64,000 nucleotides of DNA from Primula veris (Eukaryota > Streptophyta > Magnoliopsida > Ericales > Primulaceae). Positions 1-11,268 of the stretch are shown here, one piece after another; position 1 is the first letter of the stretch, and every line of letters starts with the position of its first letter. Location of the stretch: the NCBI GenBank assembly GCA_963682055.1, contig OY821742.1, positions 9,207,752-9,271,751 on the forward strand, given 5' to 3'. The position numbers and the translations under genes are program-made. A model generated the notes under the pieces. That model was given only the letters and a program-made list of their open reading frames with translations. It made no database searches and had not been told where the DNA came from.

Positions 1-576
1 CCCACTATGGCTATGTAATTGTCTTGTACCTTGATTGTTCTCGCATAGTGATAGTTGTTCATTACTTTTAAGGTAAGTTGAATACATACCTGAAGCTTTG
101 TTTTCGACTCATAAACCATGTCACACCACCTCTTCTATTTAGTCCCAATTTTAAATGAAACTATACTTGGATGTACTTCAGAGGTCGAACCGATCATTGT
201 ATCGCGTGTCATGTAACAATAGTTTATTGCACAAACCACTGTTGAACAGTTTCAGTTTACTAAATTTTCAATTTTGCCCTAATTTGTTTGTGCCTTCCAT
301 AGTTTGCATCATTGCCGTATTGATATGACATGTAATGAAAAGCTTTGAAGGGAAACTGGTGTGTTGATGGACCACAATCTTACTAAGCCTATGTTCTTCA
401 CTCCTTCATACTCCTTTACAATTTATATTGCAACGCAATTTATTATTAAGCACTAGGAAAGACGAATTATCGAGAAAGTTTAATGCATTTAAATTTTCAT
501 CAAAATGAATCCCCATTTCTTATCTTCTATACCTTCTGTTCAATAATTTTTCACACGTTTGGCCTGCCATTGATAG
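1..576. other. Non-coding, probably intron of the oligopeptidase-like gene
   Basis: No exon resembling the missing upstream part of the protein could be read here. The stretch ends in an AG acceptor directly before the exon at 577, so it is most simply an intron whose upstream exon lies outside the window. Confidence 0.5.
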
Positions 577-3500
577 GTGTGGTTACACAAACTTGGGGAA
601 AAACAATCAGATGACTTGTTGCTTTACCATGAAAAGGATGAATCATTCTCTCTGTATCTTCAGGTTTCCGATAGCAACGAAGTTGTGTTTATTCAATCTG
701 TTAGTGTAAATACAAGCTTTACTCTCTATTTTGATATTGCTAACCCACAATATGGAATAGTACCTTTAATACCTCGTATCGGTGGTATTCAAACTTTAGC
801 CAGACACCAAGGTGATCATTTTTTTATCCGGAGGACGAGTGATGAGCTCTATAATTCTGAATTGATAGCATGTCCAGTGAACAATGTATCTGCAATCATA
901 ACCATTCTGCCTCATAGGGAAAGGTACTCACATTTTAGTTAATTTAATATAGCAGTTGCTTATCTGAGTATGTCACTTCTGCTGTAGAGTAGTCTCCGTC
1001 CCATATGTTATGTCCCATTTCTTGAATATATGTGAGTTTCTCTAAAAACTACCCTAGTTAAAAAGAGACCTAAAACCGTAGAATGAGAATTCGTAGCTAA
1101 ATATTCGTTTCAAAAAGTTGTTCATATAGCACTACTATATAATCATTTCGATGACTTTTGAAAGGGAAAATTTGGAAATACAAGTATAGGAATTTCCCAT
1201 TTTTAAAAATGGAATTTAGAGAGGAAAAAAGGGAGCAGTATTCTTTCCACCTTGTTATTTTTTTCTTAGAATGCACATATTTTCAAATATTGGTGGGTCA
1301 TCTGACTTTGAGACACTGGCAACGAGTCTTTAAATCTCGCTTGATCACATCGTTTCTTTTTTTCTTTCCCTTACATTAAACATCAATTTCCGAGTCTTCA
1401 TTCTATTTTTGCTTTCATAAGTTGGAAGGCAGACAAAACTTTTTCTTTTGCCTTCTCAATCAAAACATCAGAAACAGCTAGAATAGGTGTCCTAAAATTT
1501 CTTATTAATAATGAGTGGTGAAAAACCTGTAAGAACTTGCAACTAACTCTTTACAAGATACGGTCTTTAGTTACTAGCATTTATTGATTAGGCACAATTG
1601 GAGCCTGAAATTTGCTTGGGTTAGAAGTTAGAATAATCTTTTTTAATGATTTTTGTAGCATCTGCCTTTCTCATTCTCTTTTCAATATTTCCATTCAAAC
1701 TTCTTTTCCTATGACTAAGAGAGTAAATATTTTTTTTCACAGTGTAACAATCACTGGCTTTCAATTGTTTTCCAAACATCTTGTGGTTTTTGAGCGTCAA
1801 AGTGGCCTTACGAAAATGGCCCTTTTCGATCTAACTTCTAATGGAGAGAGGATACAAATGCTACAGATAGATCGGGTGCTTAAATTTCAGGAGCCTGCAT
1901 ACACTTTATCTCAATCAGATTCGGATTTTTATTCCAATATTTTACGCTTTACTTATAGCACATTGAAGACTCCGAAAACTGTGTTCGACTATGACTTGTC
2001 CTCGGGAATCTCAGTTATAAAAAGAACAGAGACAGTAAGTTGACAAAATTTACTTTTCTATGTGTGCCTTTAAATCAATATCGGTTTATGTATGCCGTAT
2101 CAGGTTAAAGCTTACTTAGCTTCTTCAGATACACTTTCTGGACTTTGCTCATAGTGTGCGAGCTATTACATTCTAGCAAGTGGAGTCCTAGTATTCATAT
2201 AATAGTTTACTTCTTTTTTTCACGTGTCGATTTACATATAAATGTTTATCCTCCCAGAATAACATTCTTTGATCTACTCTTATTTCATCTTGGCACTAAA
2301 GTTTGCATCTTTTCTGGTTTGCAATTGGCAGGGAAAAAGATGACCGCTAACATTTTAGTGATTTTTCCATCCAATATATTAGCTTATAACTTTGTATAAA
2401 AGATATATGTTTTCCTTGAGGCTTGATAATAATTCTGTTGTAACACATTTACTCAGGTATTGGGTGGCTTTGATTCCTCAAACTATCTTACAGATAGAAT
2501 ATGGGCCACTTCTCCTGATGGTGTTCAAGTTCCCATGTCAATTGTTTACAGAAAAGATCTCGTCAAGCTTGACGGAAGAAGTCCGCTGCTACTTAACGGT
2601 TATGGGGCATATGCGGTATTACTTAGGATTCTGATGCATGTTGTCAACAATAAGAGATCCCTATTATTTTTCGAGAACTTAGGCCAAGTTTGACTGCAGC
2701 TTATAAGCTAAAAAGCTGGTTTTTAAAAGGCTAAAAAAGAATAGCGTTTTTGATTGCTTATAAGCTCCATTCATTAATAGAAAAATTCTAATTAACAACG
2801 GTGGTTGTTAGTAACAAAATAGCAACATTGAAGCTACATAGAATTGCTGGTACTCTGAGAAATCTGTTGTGATTTCAGCAACAAGCCATTTGATAACACG
2901 ATCAATGTTTTTTCTTGTAGCAATTGAGAAGATGGTTTCAGTAAAAGAAAAAGAGAAAAACAAACTCCATGGAGACGTTGCACAACATATATTTCCAAAA
3001 ACAGCATTAAAATAAACCAATATTTTTATTTAAAACAGCATTAAAAAAAGGATTTATTTCCAAAAACTTGACTTTTTTTATAGTCACATATTTTTTTATG
3101 ATTTTACCAAAATTACATCTATTTAATTAGTGCTGTATTTGTGACCATTAAATGTTGAAAAGTTTGATGTCATGCACATAATATTAGAACATCTATAAAC
3201 TCCTTTTTACATTACCAATGAGAAAAGCATTTCTCTAAGAGCTGTGCTTCCTGTTTGGTGCAAACAAAATGTTCTCACACTCCTACAAATTTGTTTGTGC
3301 AGAATATTTATGAACCCGCATTCAAGTCATCCATACTGTCCTTATTGGACAGAGGCTTTATTTATGCAATTGCTCATGTCCGCGGAGGCGCCGAATTGGG
3401 GAAAAAGTGGTCCGAAAATGGAAAGCTACTAAACAAGAAAAATACCTTCTTTGATTTCATTGCCTGCGCAGAGTATTTGATAAATATGAAATATACCACC

Positions 3501-5901
3501 AACGAAAAGCTTGCTATCGATGGTTTTGGCTCAGGGGGATTGCTTATAGGTGCTGTTATTAACATGCGGCCTTATCTTTTCAAGGCTGCTATTGCTGAAT
3601 CACCATTTCTTGATGTCCTTACAACATTGCTTAATACGACTCTATTTAATAAAGAGGAAGAGCTGGAGGTTCGTTTAATTCTTTTTCTAACTATACTAAT
3701 GGATCCATATTGTAGTACATAAGATCTTGGGTGTGTATTTGTTGCTTAAATTTACGTTCTTTTGGCAAGCTTGCTTTAGTTAACTTTGCTTAGCCCATGA
3801 ATTTACAATCGTGGGCTTAAAGACTTGACATGAAACTGTACAATGCTTAGTTTGATCATGTGAGGGAACGTTGAGTCATTATAAAGTGTAATCGTGGTTT
3901 ATTAACAAGTGAAACCTTCTTTTCAATCTATATACCTTTTTATTCATAGTTTGCCCTTGGCTCCAGCTTTATGATTCTTAAGTTGGTGATCTTTGACATG
4001 GTTTAGCCTTTAGTTTGTCATTTTTAAGGTTCTCATTTGCGACTGTGGACTACCAAACTTAAGCTAGTGAAGTTGTAGTTAGAACATTCCACACAGTGAC
4101 ACAACATATTTACGGATTAATTCGATCAATTTGCAAACTAATAATGTTTCTTTTATTACAGCAATGGGGCGATCCTCATAAGCAAAAGTATTACAACTAC
4201 ATCAAGTCATATTCCCCTCTTGATAATGTGAGCATCAAATCACTTTCTTGAGCTTCTACTTCTTCTTTTTTTTGTAGTCTTTTAGATAATCTGTCATCAG
4301 TTTAATTAATTGCTTCCTGACTTGCCACAAGGTCTAAAGAACAATTACCTTTAGTGACAACATGGCTAAATTCTATCTCGATACTAAATTTACAGATTTT
4401 AGTTGGTCATTTGTATTAAGATTCATAATTTTCATCTTTATAGGTCTCAAAACAAAGATATCCATCACTTCTAGTGACAACAGGTTTAAACTGTAAGTTT
4501 GCTTCTTCTATCATGGCATAGCTAGTAAGTAGAATATTTTGTACCATATACACCTTGACTTTGTTATTCTCACTATGTCCATAGTATTCTCGTCTTCTCG
4601 AGGTGACTTCAGATTCTTTGCAGTTAATACTTTAATTTTCTTATCTATTGTAGTTTACAAAGAATCGTACTAAGAAATTACTGTAATGGTTTTTTCGATT
4701 TGGTTCCTAAGAGAGTCTGCTAAACCCCATTGCAAACTATTACGAATGTCGTGTTTCCACTGGTTAATATTGTATGAAAACGACTATAATAAATAAAATG
4801 AAGATTAAGGTAATCGATTTAGGTTCTTCCAAAGTAACAATTGCACTTAATATTATATTGATATATTCCACTGAAATTTTGAATTTGATTGAATTTAATT
4901 TCTAATGCTATTTATTATCTTATAATGTGGAATAGATGAGAGTTTTTTTTTTTATTATAATGCTACTTATTGACTTATAATTTAGAATTTATGTGACATT
5001 TTATAATTCTTCACAGATTTAAGACCTTATTCAGATTCTGCAAAATTTGTTGCAAAACTGAGAGATCTAAAGATTGATGAAAGTTTGTTGTTGCTCAAAT
5101 GTGATCTTAGTGTCAATAATTTTCAAAGGTAACGTTCTTGTTTAATTTTTTATTTTTTTTGGTTAAGCCTTAAATATTTCGGGTTCAACTTATCCAAAGA
5201 ATTTTGCATTGATCAATAAGAAATGTTGCTTTAAGCAGTAAGGAGACAATTATTTTTTCAATGGAAAACAAGGAACTGAGTGACAAACACATAAATAGTT
5301 TAGTTTTCTATCATCTAGCAGTAAAATAAAGAAAGCAGAAGAATCTGTCCATAACAAAACCAAAAAGATAATGACACCAATTTTCGGCAACTTATTTTTC
5401 ATGAGAGATGATACAAATTCCCCCCAAGACATACTTATGGTTTTCTATAGAATGCGCAAATAGATGAAGATTCTTCCAGTTCCTCGTAAGTATAAAACAC
5501 ATACCAAACTGATAAATTTATACAAATTGAAAAAATTAGCACTGTTTGAAAAGTGAGATGAAACTGAAGACAGGAGACGATATTGACTAGAAGCTCTTAT
5601 GTTATACATTTTCATCAAAATATTATTCCCTGTGAATACGGTTAGAGCTGTTCTATTTCCGTAGAACACGGCAATGAGAGGACAACAACAGTTTAGAAAT
5701 GGAATAGATCACAATATTAAAAAAATGTCCGATCAAATTCTAACAGGCTAAGTCGATGAAAATGTAGATGCTATTGATTCGAATGAGGCTAGAGGCTTGT
5801 CGAACTGAAATAAATTTCTCATTTAATGCAGGATTGCGGAATTTAGACAAGAAGCCTTCCGATATACATTTATACTGAAGGCTTTAAACATGATAAGCTG
5901 A
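577..5901 (+). CDS. Prolyl oligopeptidase family (S9A, oligopeptidase B-like) protein, C-terminal two thirds, catalytic triad apparently lost
   Basis: I assembled eight exons: 577-923, 1743-2034, 2457-2615, 3303-3668, 4162-4227, 4444-4492, 5017-5128, 5832-5901. All junctions are GT-AG, phases agree, and 486 residues are visible. The start lies upstream of the window (exon 577 opens mid-protein at VWLHKLG) or has been lost. Exons 1-3 are the beta-propeller part (FYNSEL-like YNSELIACPV, YDYDLSSG); exons 3-8 are the alpha/beta-hydrolase part (LLDRGF, HVRGGAELG, WGDP, SYSPLDN). Active family members have G-R-S-A-G-G at the nucleophile; here it reads G-F-G-S-G-G, so Gly (codon 3528-3530) sits at the Ser position. 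The Asp after GLN is Tyr (split codon 4492/5017-5018). The His of GHF is Asn (5118-5120). Several residues are also missing around the Asp and His loops. The family assignment is secure. I infer a pseudoenzyme or a young pseudogene: no stop or frameshift is seen. Confidence 0.85.
2690..3060. repeat. Possible MITE debris in an intron of the oligopeptidase-like gene
   Basis: The intron between 2615 and 3303 holds repeated TTATAAGCT and AAAGCTGG-type words (about 2700-2770), a pattern common in plant hAT-derived MITEs. No clean terminal repeats or target duplication were found. Confidence 0.25.
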
Positions 5902-7160
5902 AGTGGAAGAAGGTGTTAAACAAAGATACTAATTGTTACGGGAAACATTAAATAATACTATCCTGAGCTACAATGTATTGTAGCACTTCGTGTTTTAATT
6001 TCGTACTTAGTAGTAGTTCATTTCCTTGTCAACCCAATGTAATGGACAACTAAATTCTAAATATATTATACTCATATATCATGAATTTATCATACATGCC
6101 ATATATCTTTAACATGTCACATCCATAATCCATTTGTAGCAACATTTTTCTTAATAACGTTGAAAGACAAATTACCGACTAAACATGGCTTAACCACGAG
6201 ATAATATAGACTTAGTAAGTTGGTAACTTGGGATTGCTGTTACAAAATGCACTTAACTTCCCCGATTGATTAGCCCCGACTTTTTCTTAATAAAACCATA
6301 TAATCTAGGAATAAAAGTAGAGAATCAAAATATAGTAAAAAGTTTCAAATTTGTAAATCACCAAGGTTTTTATTTATTTATAATTAATAACATTCGTTTT
6401 GGATCTAATCAACTTTGTGTGTGTTACGAATTGAACTATTTAGACCAACCACTTTACTCGTGGTTCTCTTTTTGTTAAACAATTTTGTTTCTCTTTCAGT
6501 TTGTCAAACAACTTCACATCTATGGACTCGGTTTGTTTTGTCACCAATTTATCATATTTCCTTCTGTATGACGACCGAATCTTGAAGCCCCAATCTATTT
6601 ACTCCAAGTAATACATTTCCATCAAGATTATTACAAGACGTTCAATCACGTGACCTAATCATTGTCTAATCTCGAGTTACAAGTGATACAACCAAACAAA
6701 CAAAACATTACCCTTCCTATCGTATCGATCACATTCCCTTTTCTTTTTCATTTTTGTCCGTTTGCTTGTTCAGCCATTACAAACGGGTGTGAAACTTTTC
6801 TATCTAACAAGCAAATTAGTCTTATGTCTACGGTTTTCCTCCGTCATATAATAATAATTATACTCTCTTTACGTTCAAAACCAAAACTACCCTCTTTTAC
6901 AACTTTAGTTGTTTAAAATAGTTATACTCTCTCCGTCTCTAAATAAGTGTTTATTACAAAAATACGTGCAATTTTGATCATACAAAATTTCATATGTAGA
7001 TTGCCGGAAAAATTATTTCCGAAACTACACACGAAAAATTATTCGTAATCCCGCTTACTTGTACTTCCGGACTACGAATACGGCAATTAAACAGAGGCCT
7101 CAATGAAACTTATCAAGACATGAAGACAGTAGGGTTTTAGGTTTTAAGCTACAAGTCACT
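5902..7160. other. Intergenic; short Stowaway-like terminus near 6925
   Basis: There is no coding signal here. At about 6922-6955 the words TACTCTCTCCGTCTCTAAAT match the start of a Stowaway (Tc1/mariner) MITE, but I found no matching opposite end. The rest is the 3' flank of the oligopeptidase-like gene and the 5' flank of the F-box gene. Confidence 0.35.
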
Positions 7161-7167
7161 TTGCCAC

Positions 7168-7189
7168 TCTCTCTCTCTCTCTCTCTCAC

Positions 7190-7212
<23 letters not shown>
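7168..7212 (+). repeat. (CT)n-(TA)n microsatellite in the F-box 5' leader or promoter
   Basis: A CT run (about 7168-7188) is followed by a TA run (about 7190-7212), ending about 35 bp before the F-box ATG. CT-rich leaders are common in plant promoters, and the TA tract could serve as a TATA element. Confidence 0.7.
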
Positions 7213-7221
<9 letters not shown>

Positions 7222-7246
7222 TCTGTATCTGTATATCAGTTCAATA

Positions 7247-8515
7247 ATGTCTGATTACATTCTACCAGAGGTGATAACCGAGATTCTGAAAAGGTTACCT
7301 GTCGTTTCTCTGCTGCGATTCCGATGCGTGTGTAAAGAATGGTATTATCTCATTTCTAGCTCTACTTTCATCTCTCTACAACTCTCTCACTCTTCATCTT
7401 CTCCCTCTACACCCACTCTCGTAAGACGCTACTCTAAACTACATAGCAAAGAGATATATACTCTGTTCAAAGACGACACTTTTAATATCGAAAACAGTAC
7501 TAGAATAACCTTCCCATTTCATGAAAGAACAAAGTTTTATTTCCGTATAGTGGGTATCTGTAATGGGTTGTTGTGTTTATCTGAAGATTTGTTTGGGAAT
7601 AACGAGACTATTATCGTCTGGAACCCTTCGATAAAACGCTCTGTCACTCTCCCGGCTGCTAAGGTTGTTTATGACCGATATGGACCTTATGTATTTGCTC
7701 TAGGGTTTGGGTTTGACTCTATAACGAACGATTATAAGGTTGTTAGGGTCGCGTACACTTCACCCGATAACATAAACTGTACTCTTCTTCCCCCTAAGGT
7801 TGAGGTTTTGTCTCTTTCGTCTGGGGTATGGAGACGAGTTAAGAACAAGGTGGATTCTTTTATTCCGGATCATTTCTGGTCTCAGGTTGTTATCCATGGA
7901 GAGGTTCATTGGGTAGCGTTTAAATTGAAGAAAAAAGAAAACGAGGGCGATGAGCTGTTTAGGAACTTGGTTTTGAGGTTCGATTTGGGTAAAGAGAAGT
8001 TTTCTGAGATGGGTTTGCCTGAGGAAGTCGCTACCATGCCGCCTATCACGATACGTGTCACATTGGTGAAAGAGCATTTCGCTATAATTTTTAATAATGA
8101 TTTTCTCGTAAAGGACATACAGCAGGGTCGTTGCATGATTTGGGCGATGAGGGAGTATGGAAACGTAGAGTCGTGGACTTTAGTGTACAGTGTTGAGCTG
8201 GAAACTTGGTTGGCAAGGTTTTTGGGCTTGAAGGAAGACGAAGAAACACTGTTTTCAGGAGAGAGGGGAGAGTTAGTTTCTACCGATTTCGAAAGCAGGG
8301 CTGTTACTGATATTGGAATATGTGGCACCAAAGACTCGTTCTTTGTTGATAAATTTGCGGAGAGCCTTGTTTTGTTGGGTAAGGGGATGAAAGCTGAAAA
8401 GACCGAACCTGATTATGAAGACGAGGATGAAAGAGTTGAAGCTGCCGAGTATCGTCGCAAAGTGATCACTTTGACAGTTATCACTTCGTACATTAAGCCA
8501 TTCCCTTTTCTCTAA
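7247..8515 (+). CDS. F-box protein with F-box-associated (FBA) domain
   Basis: A single uninterrupted ORF of 422 residues. The N-terminal F-box (about residues 5-45) shows LPEVITEILKRLPVVSLLRF, then RCVCKEWYYLI, the classic SKP1-binding pattern. A plant FBA-type interaction domain follows: GICNGLLCL (about 104-112), VWNPSIKR, FGFDSITNDYKVVRV, VEVLSLSSGVWR, VVIHGEVHWVA, VLRFDLGKEKFSEM, and a late ESLVLL block. In this family the protein is the substrate receptor of an SCF ubiquitin ligase; the substrate cannot be told. The tail (EPDYEDEDERVEAAEY) is acidic. The ATG at 7247 is the first in frame and begins right at the F-box, as usual for the family. CPR1/CPR30-like proteins share this layout, but orthology is not claimed. 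Confidence 0.9.
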   Translation: MSDYILPEVITEILKRLPVVSLLRFRCVCKEWYYLISSSTFISLQLSHSSSSPSTPTLVRRYSKLHSKEIYTLFKDDTFNIENSTRITFPFHERTKFYFRIVGICNGLLCLSEDLFGNNETIIVWNPSIKRSVTLPAAKVVYDRYGPYVFALGFGFDSITNDYKVVRVAYTSPDNINCTLLPPKVEVLSLSSGVWRRVKNKVDSFIPDHFWSQVVIHGEVHWVAFKLKKKENEGDELFRNLVLRFDLGKEKFSEMGLPEEVATMPPITIRVTLVKEHFAIIFNNDFLVKDIQQGRCMIWAMREYGNVESWTLVYSVELETWLARFLGLKEDEETLFSGERGELVSTDFESRAVTDIGICGTKDSFFVDKFAESLVLLGKGMKAEKTEPDYEDEDERVEAAEYRRKVITLTVITSYIKPFPFL

Positions 8516-10895
8516 TGCATTGGTAAGTGTGTTATGAATTTCTCACTCTACCCTTTATAACAATTCAATTATGCTGTCACATGTGCGGTTGTCATGTGAT
8601 TAGATGGATGTAACTGGTTGTTAATTTGATGGAGTAGTTGAATCTTATGTTGATAAAAAGGAATGTGCTACTAGGAAATCAAATTACCCTATTAGCCGAT
8701 GATCTAATCAGCTTGCGTATGTTGCAAAATCCGACTATTATTCTTGGGTTGTCATTACATATCTGTTTTGCTTTTTAGCTTCGAGTGCTTCCATCTTAAC
8801 ATTCTTTTTTCTTTGAAATGGGTGATGCAACAAGCTTATTTGAACATGTAAATTCTGGTTATTGGCAATTCAGTTTACTTTCGAAAGTGAACTAATACAT
8901 TGCACTGGAGTAACTAGACTTCTAGATTAAATAAAATGTACCACTAGTAGGTTTATATCCTCTTTTCACTTGTGAAATATGAGAGCTTTGCTAGTCTACT
9001 ATAATTTGCCTTATCAGGGTTTATTAGAATGTTATCTTTCATGCATGGACTGATTTACAAGTGGAGTACAAATTATGTAAGAGGAAGTTTTGTGTTCATA
9101 AAATACTGAGTCAATTGAGAAATATTCAATTTTGTTCCATTTTTCTTAACTTGGCTCTGCACACCTGTTTTCCTTAAATTTAAGCACTCGTAACAGAACA
9201 TATAAAGGGGCACTATTTAGTATTTCAACTCTGAAGTTACATAATTGATTAAGCTACCTGTGTACAGCAGCTCATGTATCTTTCCATCTTTTTTAGTTAA
9301 TACTCCCTAAATAGCTGTTTAGTACAGATTCTCTGAAAGCACTACGTTTGGTTGGGCTGTCAAAAGTGTTTTCGGAGGCCAAAGTACAGATTACCCAATT
9401 AGCTGATGGTTAATCAACTTGCATCTGTTGCAAAATCTGAAGACTATGTTTTTAAAATACGAGCACTTTTGCTGTTGTGCTATAGTTTCCATGTACATTC
9501 GACTCTGTGTGTAGTAGAATAAGTGCAGAACATATCTCTTACGAGGATTAAAGGAATACTGATCAAATTAGCTATCTTCAAATATGGTGCTCATTTTTCC
9601 TAGGTTGATATTATTTTCTGTTTTGCTTCTTAGGCTTGATTGCTTCCGTGTTAACATTCAGTTTTCTTTTAAATAGGTAATTGAACAAGCTTATCTGGAC
9701 GAGTAAATTTTGCTTAATAACTCTTTCTTGTAGACTTCTAGGTTACATAAAAGATTGCAACTTCAAGCTGGTTTATTTCCTCTTTTTCACTTGTGAAGGG
9801 CTATGACTTCGTGAGATATTAGAACTTTTGCTAGGCTGTGGTTTTTTAGAATGTTAATTTCCATGTAGGGACTGATATGTAAGTGGAATGCATAAGAGGA
9901 AACTGAACTGGTAAAAGAATACTGATCAAATTAGCAATATTGAAATTTGTGCTAATTTTACTGGGTTGGCCCTGCATTCGTCTTGTGCTTCTTAGGCTTG
10001 TGTTCTTTATGATAGGACACATTTTTCTTTGAACAAGCTTACTTTACTTTTTAAATATTGCTTATTGGCAGTTAGGTGAAAGGTGAAATAAGTTTTTATA
10101 GGCCAAATGATTGATACGACAAATTGCGGATTCCCTCTTTTTAACTTGTGTATGATCCACTGTGTTTTCTTTACAGTATACCAGAAAACAGCTGCTCCTT
10201 AATTTTCGTTCTTTTTCTTTCTTTAAACATTATTTAGAGCTTACTTTGCAGTGTGTATAATGTTTTCTTACTGACAATAAGATTTAATAAAGAAAATAAT
10301 AATAATGCTTTCTTACTGACAATTCTCTATTTTGATTGTCATCCTTAGGAATTTTCCTTCCTGTCCGTTTTCTTTCTATTCTTACTCAAATTCTTTATGG
10401 AAATTGTTACTGTCTGCATAACCTAATGGAATCACCTTTAGTCTGGAACTGAAAAGTTTATTTCCAAGAAAAACTGAAGACAATCTATACTTTGTATGGC
10501 ATCACCTTTTTTCACTTTTGGAATCACAAATTGGGCTTTTCTATTTTATGATTGGTAAAACTTTTGGTAAAGTCGATAAGCTGGAGAATTAGGGTTTTAT
10601 GTCTGTCACTCGATTTTTTTTTGGCTCCTTATGGTAGAAAAGAAATAGTATATATTCAATATTTGCTACTAGCTTGATTTGGTTGCAGACTTTAAGCTGC
10701 AATGTTGGACAACTTCAAAGATTATTTTACTTCAAAAGTAGTAACTTTTAGACTTACAAATCATTATATATTTCTGCCGATAACAACTTACTAGCTTAAA
10801 TAGTACTACAAGAAAGAAGAAACCGTCCCCATACGGTTCATATTTTTACAGAGCATGTTTATGTCAAAGAAATCAGTAAAGTTGTTATTTGCAGT
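8516..10895. other. 3' flank of the F-box gene with internally duplicated segments
   Basis: No coding region is seen. About 8690-9110 is repeated, diverged, at about 9400-9920: both carry an ATTAGC-GATG word, TTGCAAAATC, a CTTTTTCACTTGTGAA-like block, TTAGAATGTTA and GGGACTGATAT-like blocks in the same order. About 10140-10380 and 10400-10890 have further copies downstream. These look like old direct duplications. Confidence 0.6.
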
Positions 10896-10995
10896 TACTA
10901 AGCTACTGTGAGCGGCAACTCCAAAACAAATAAAAGAAAAATGAACAAGTAGCCACTCTGTCCGGATTTGCTTTGATTATATTTACAATTTTTAG

Positions 10996-11260
10996 TAGGG
11001 CTGGGCAAAAAACCGGAAAAACCGAACCGAAAAAACCCGAAACCAAAAAACCGAAAAATTTTCGGGTCGGTTTCGGTTTTCAGTAAAGCCGAACCGAAAA
11101 AAACCGAAAAAAACCGGAAAAAAAAAAACCGAAAAAACCGGTCCGGTTCGGTCCAAAAAATAAAAATACCGAAACCGAAAAAAACCGAACCAAAAAATAT
11201 GCTCGGTTTCGGTTTTGGGTTTGCCAAAAACCGAACCGGACCGAACCGAACCCAGCCCTA
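10996..11260. mobile_element. hAT-like MITE built of CCGAAAA words
   Basis: A 265-bp element with perfect 10-bp terminal inverted repeats TAGGGCTGGG / CCCAGCCCTA. It is flanked by ATTTTTAG (10988-10995) and CTTTTTAG (11261-11268), an 8-bp target duplication with one mismatch. The interior is almost wholly AAAACCGAACCG-type words in both orientations. ORFs called through it are artefacts of this composition. Confidence 0.8.
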
Positions 11261-11268
11261 CTTTTTAG

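Noticed and set aside
7760..8331. Minus-strand ORFs of 105 and 141 residues in the F-box gene
   Set aside because: Antisense shadows without domain signatures.
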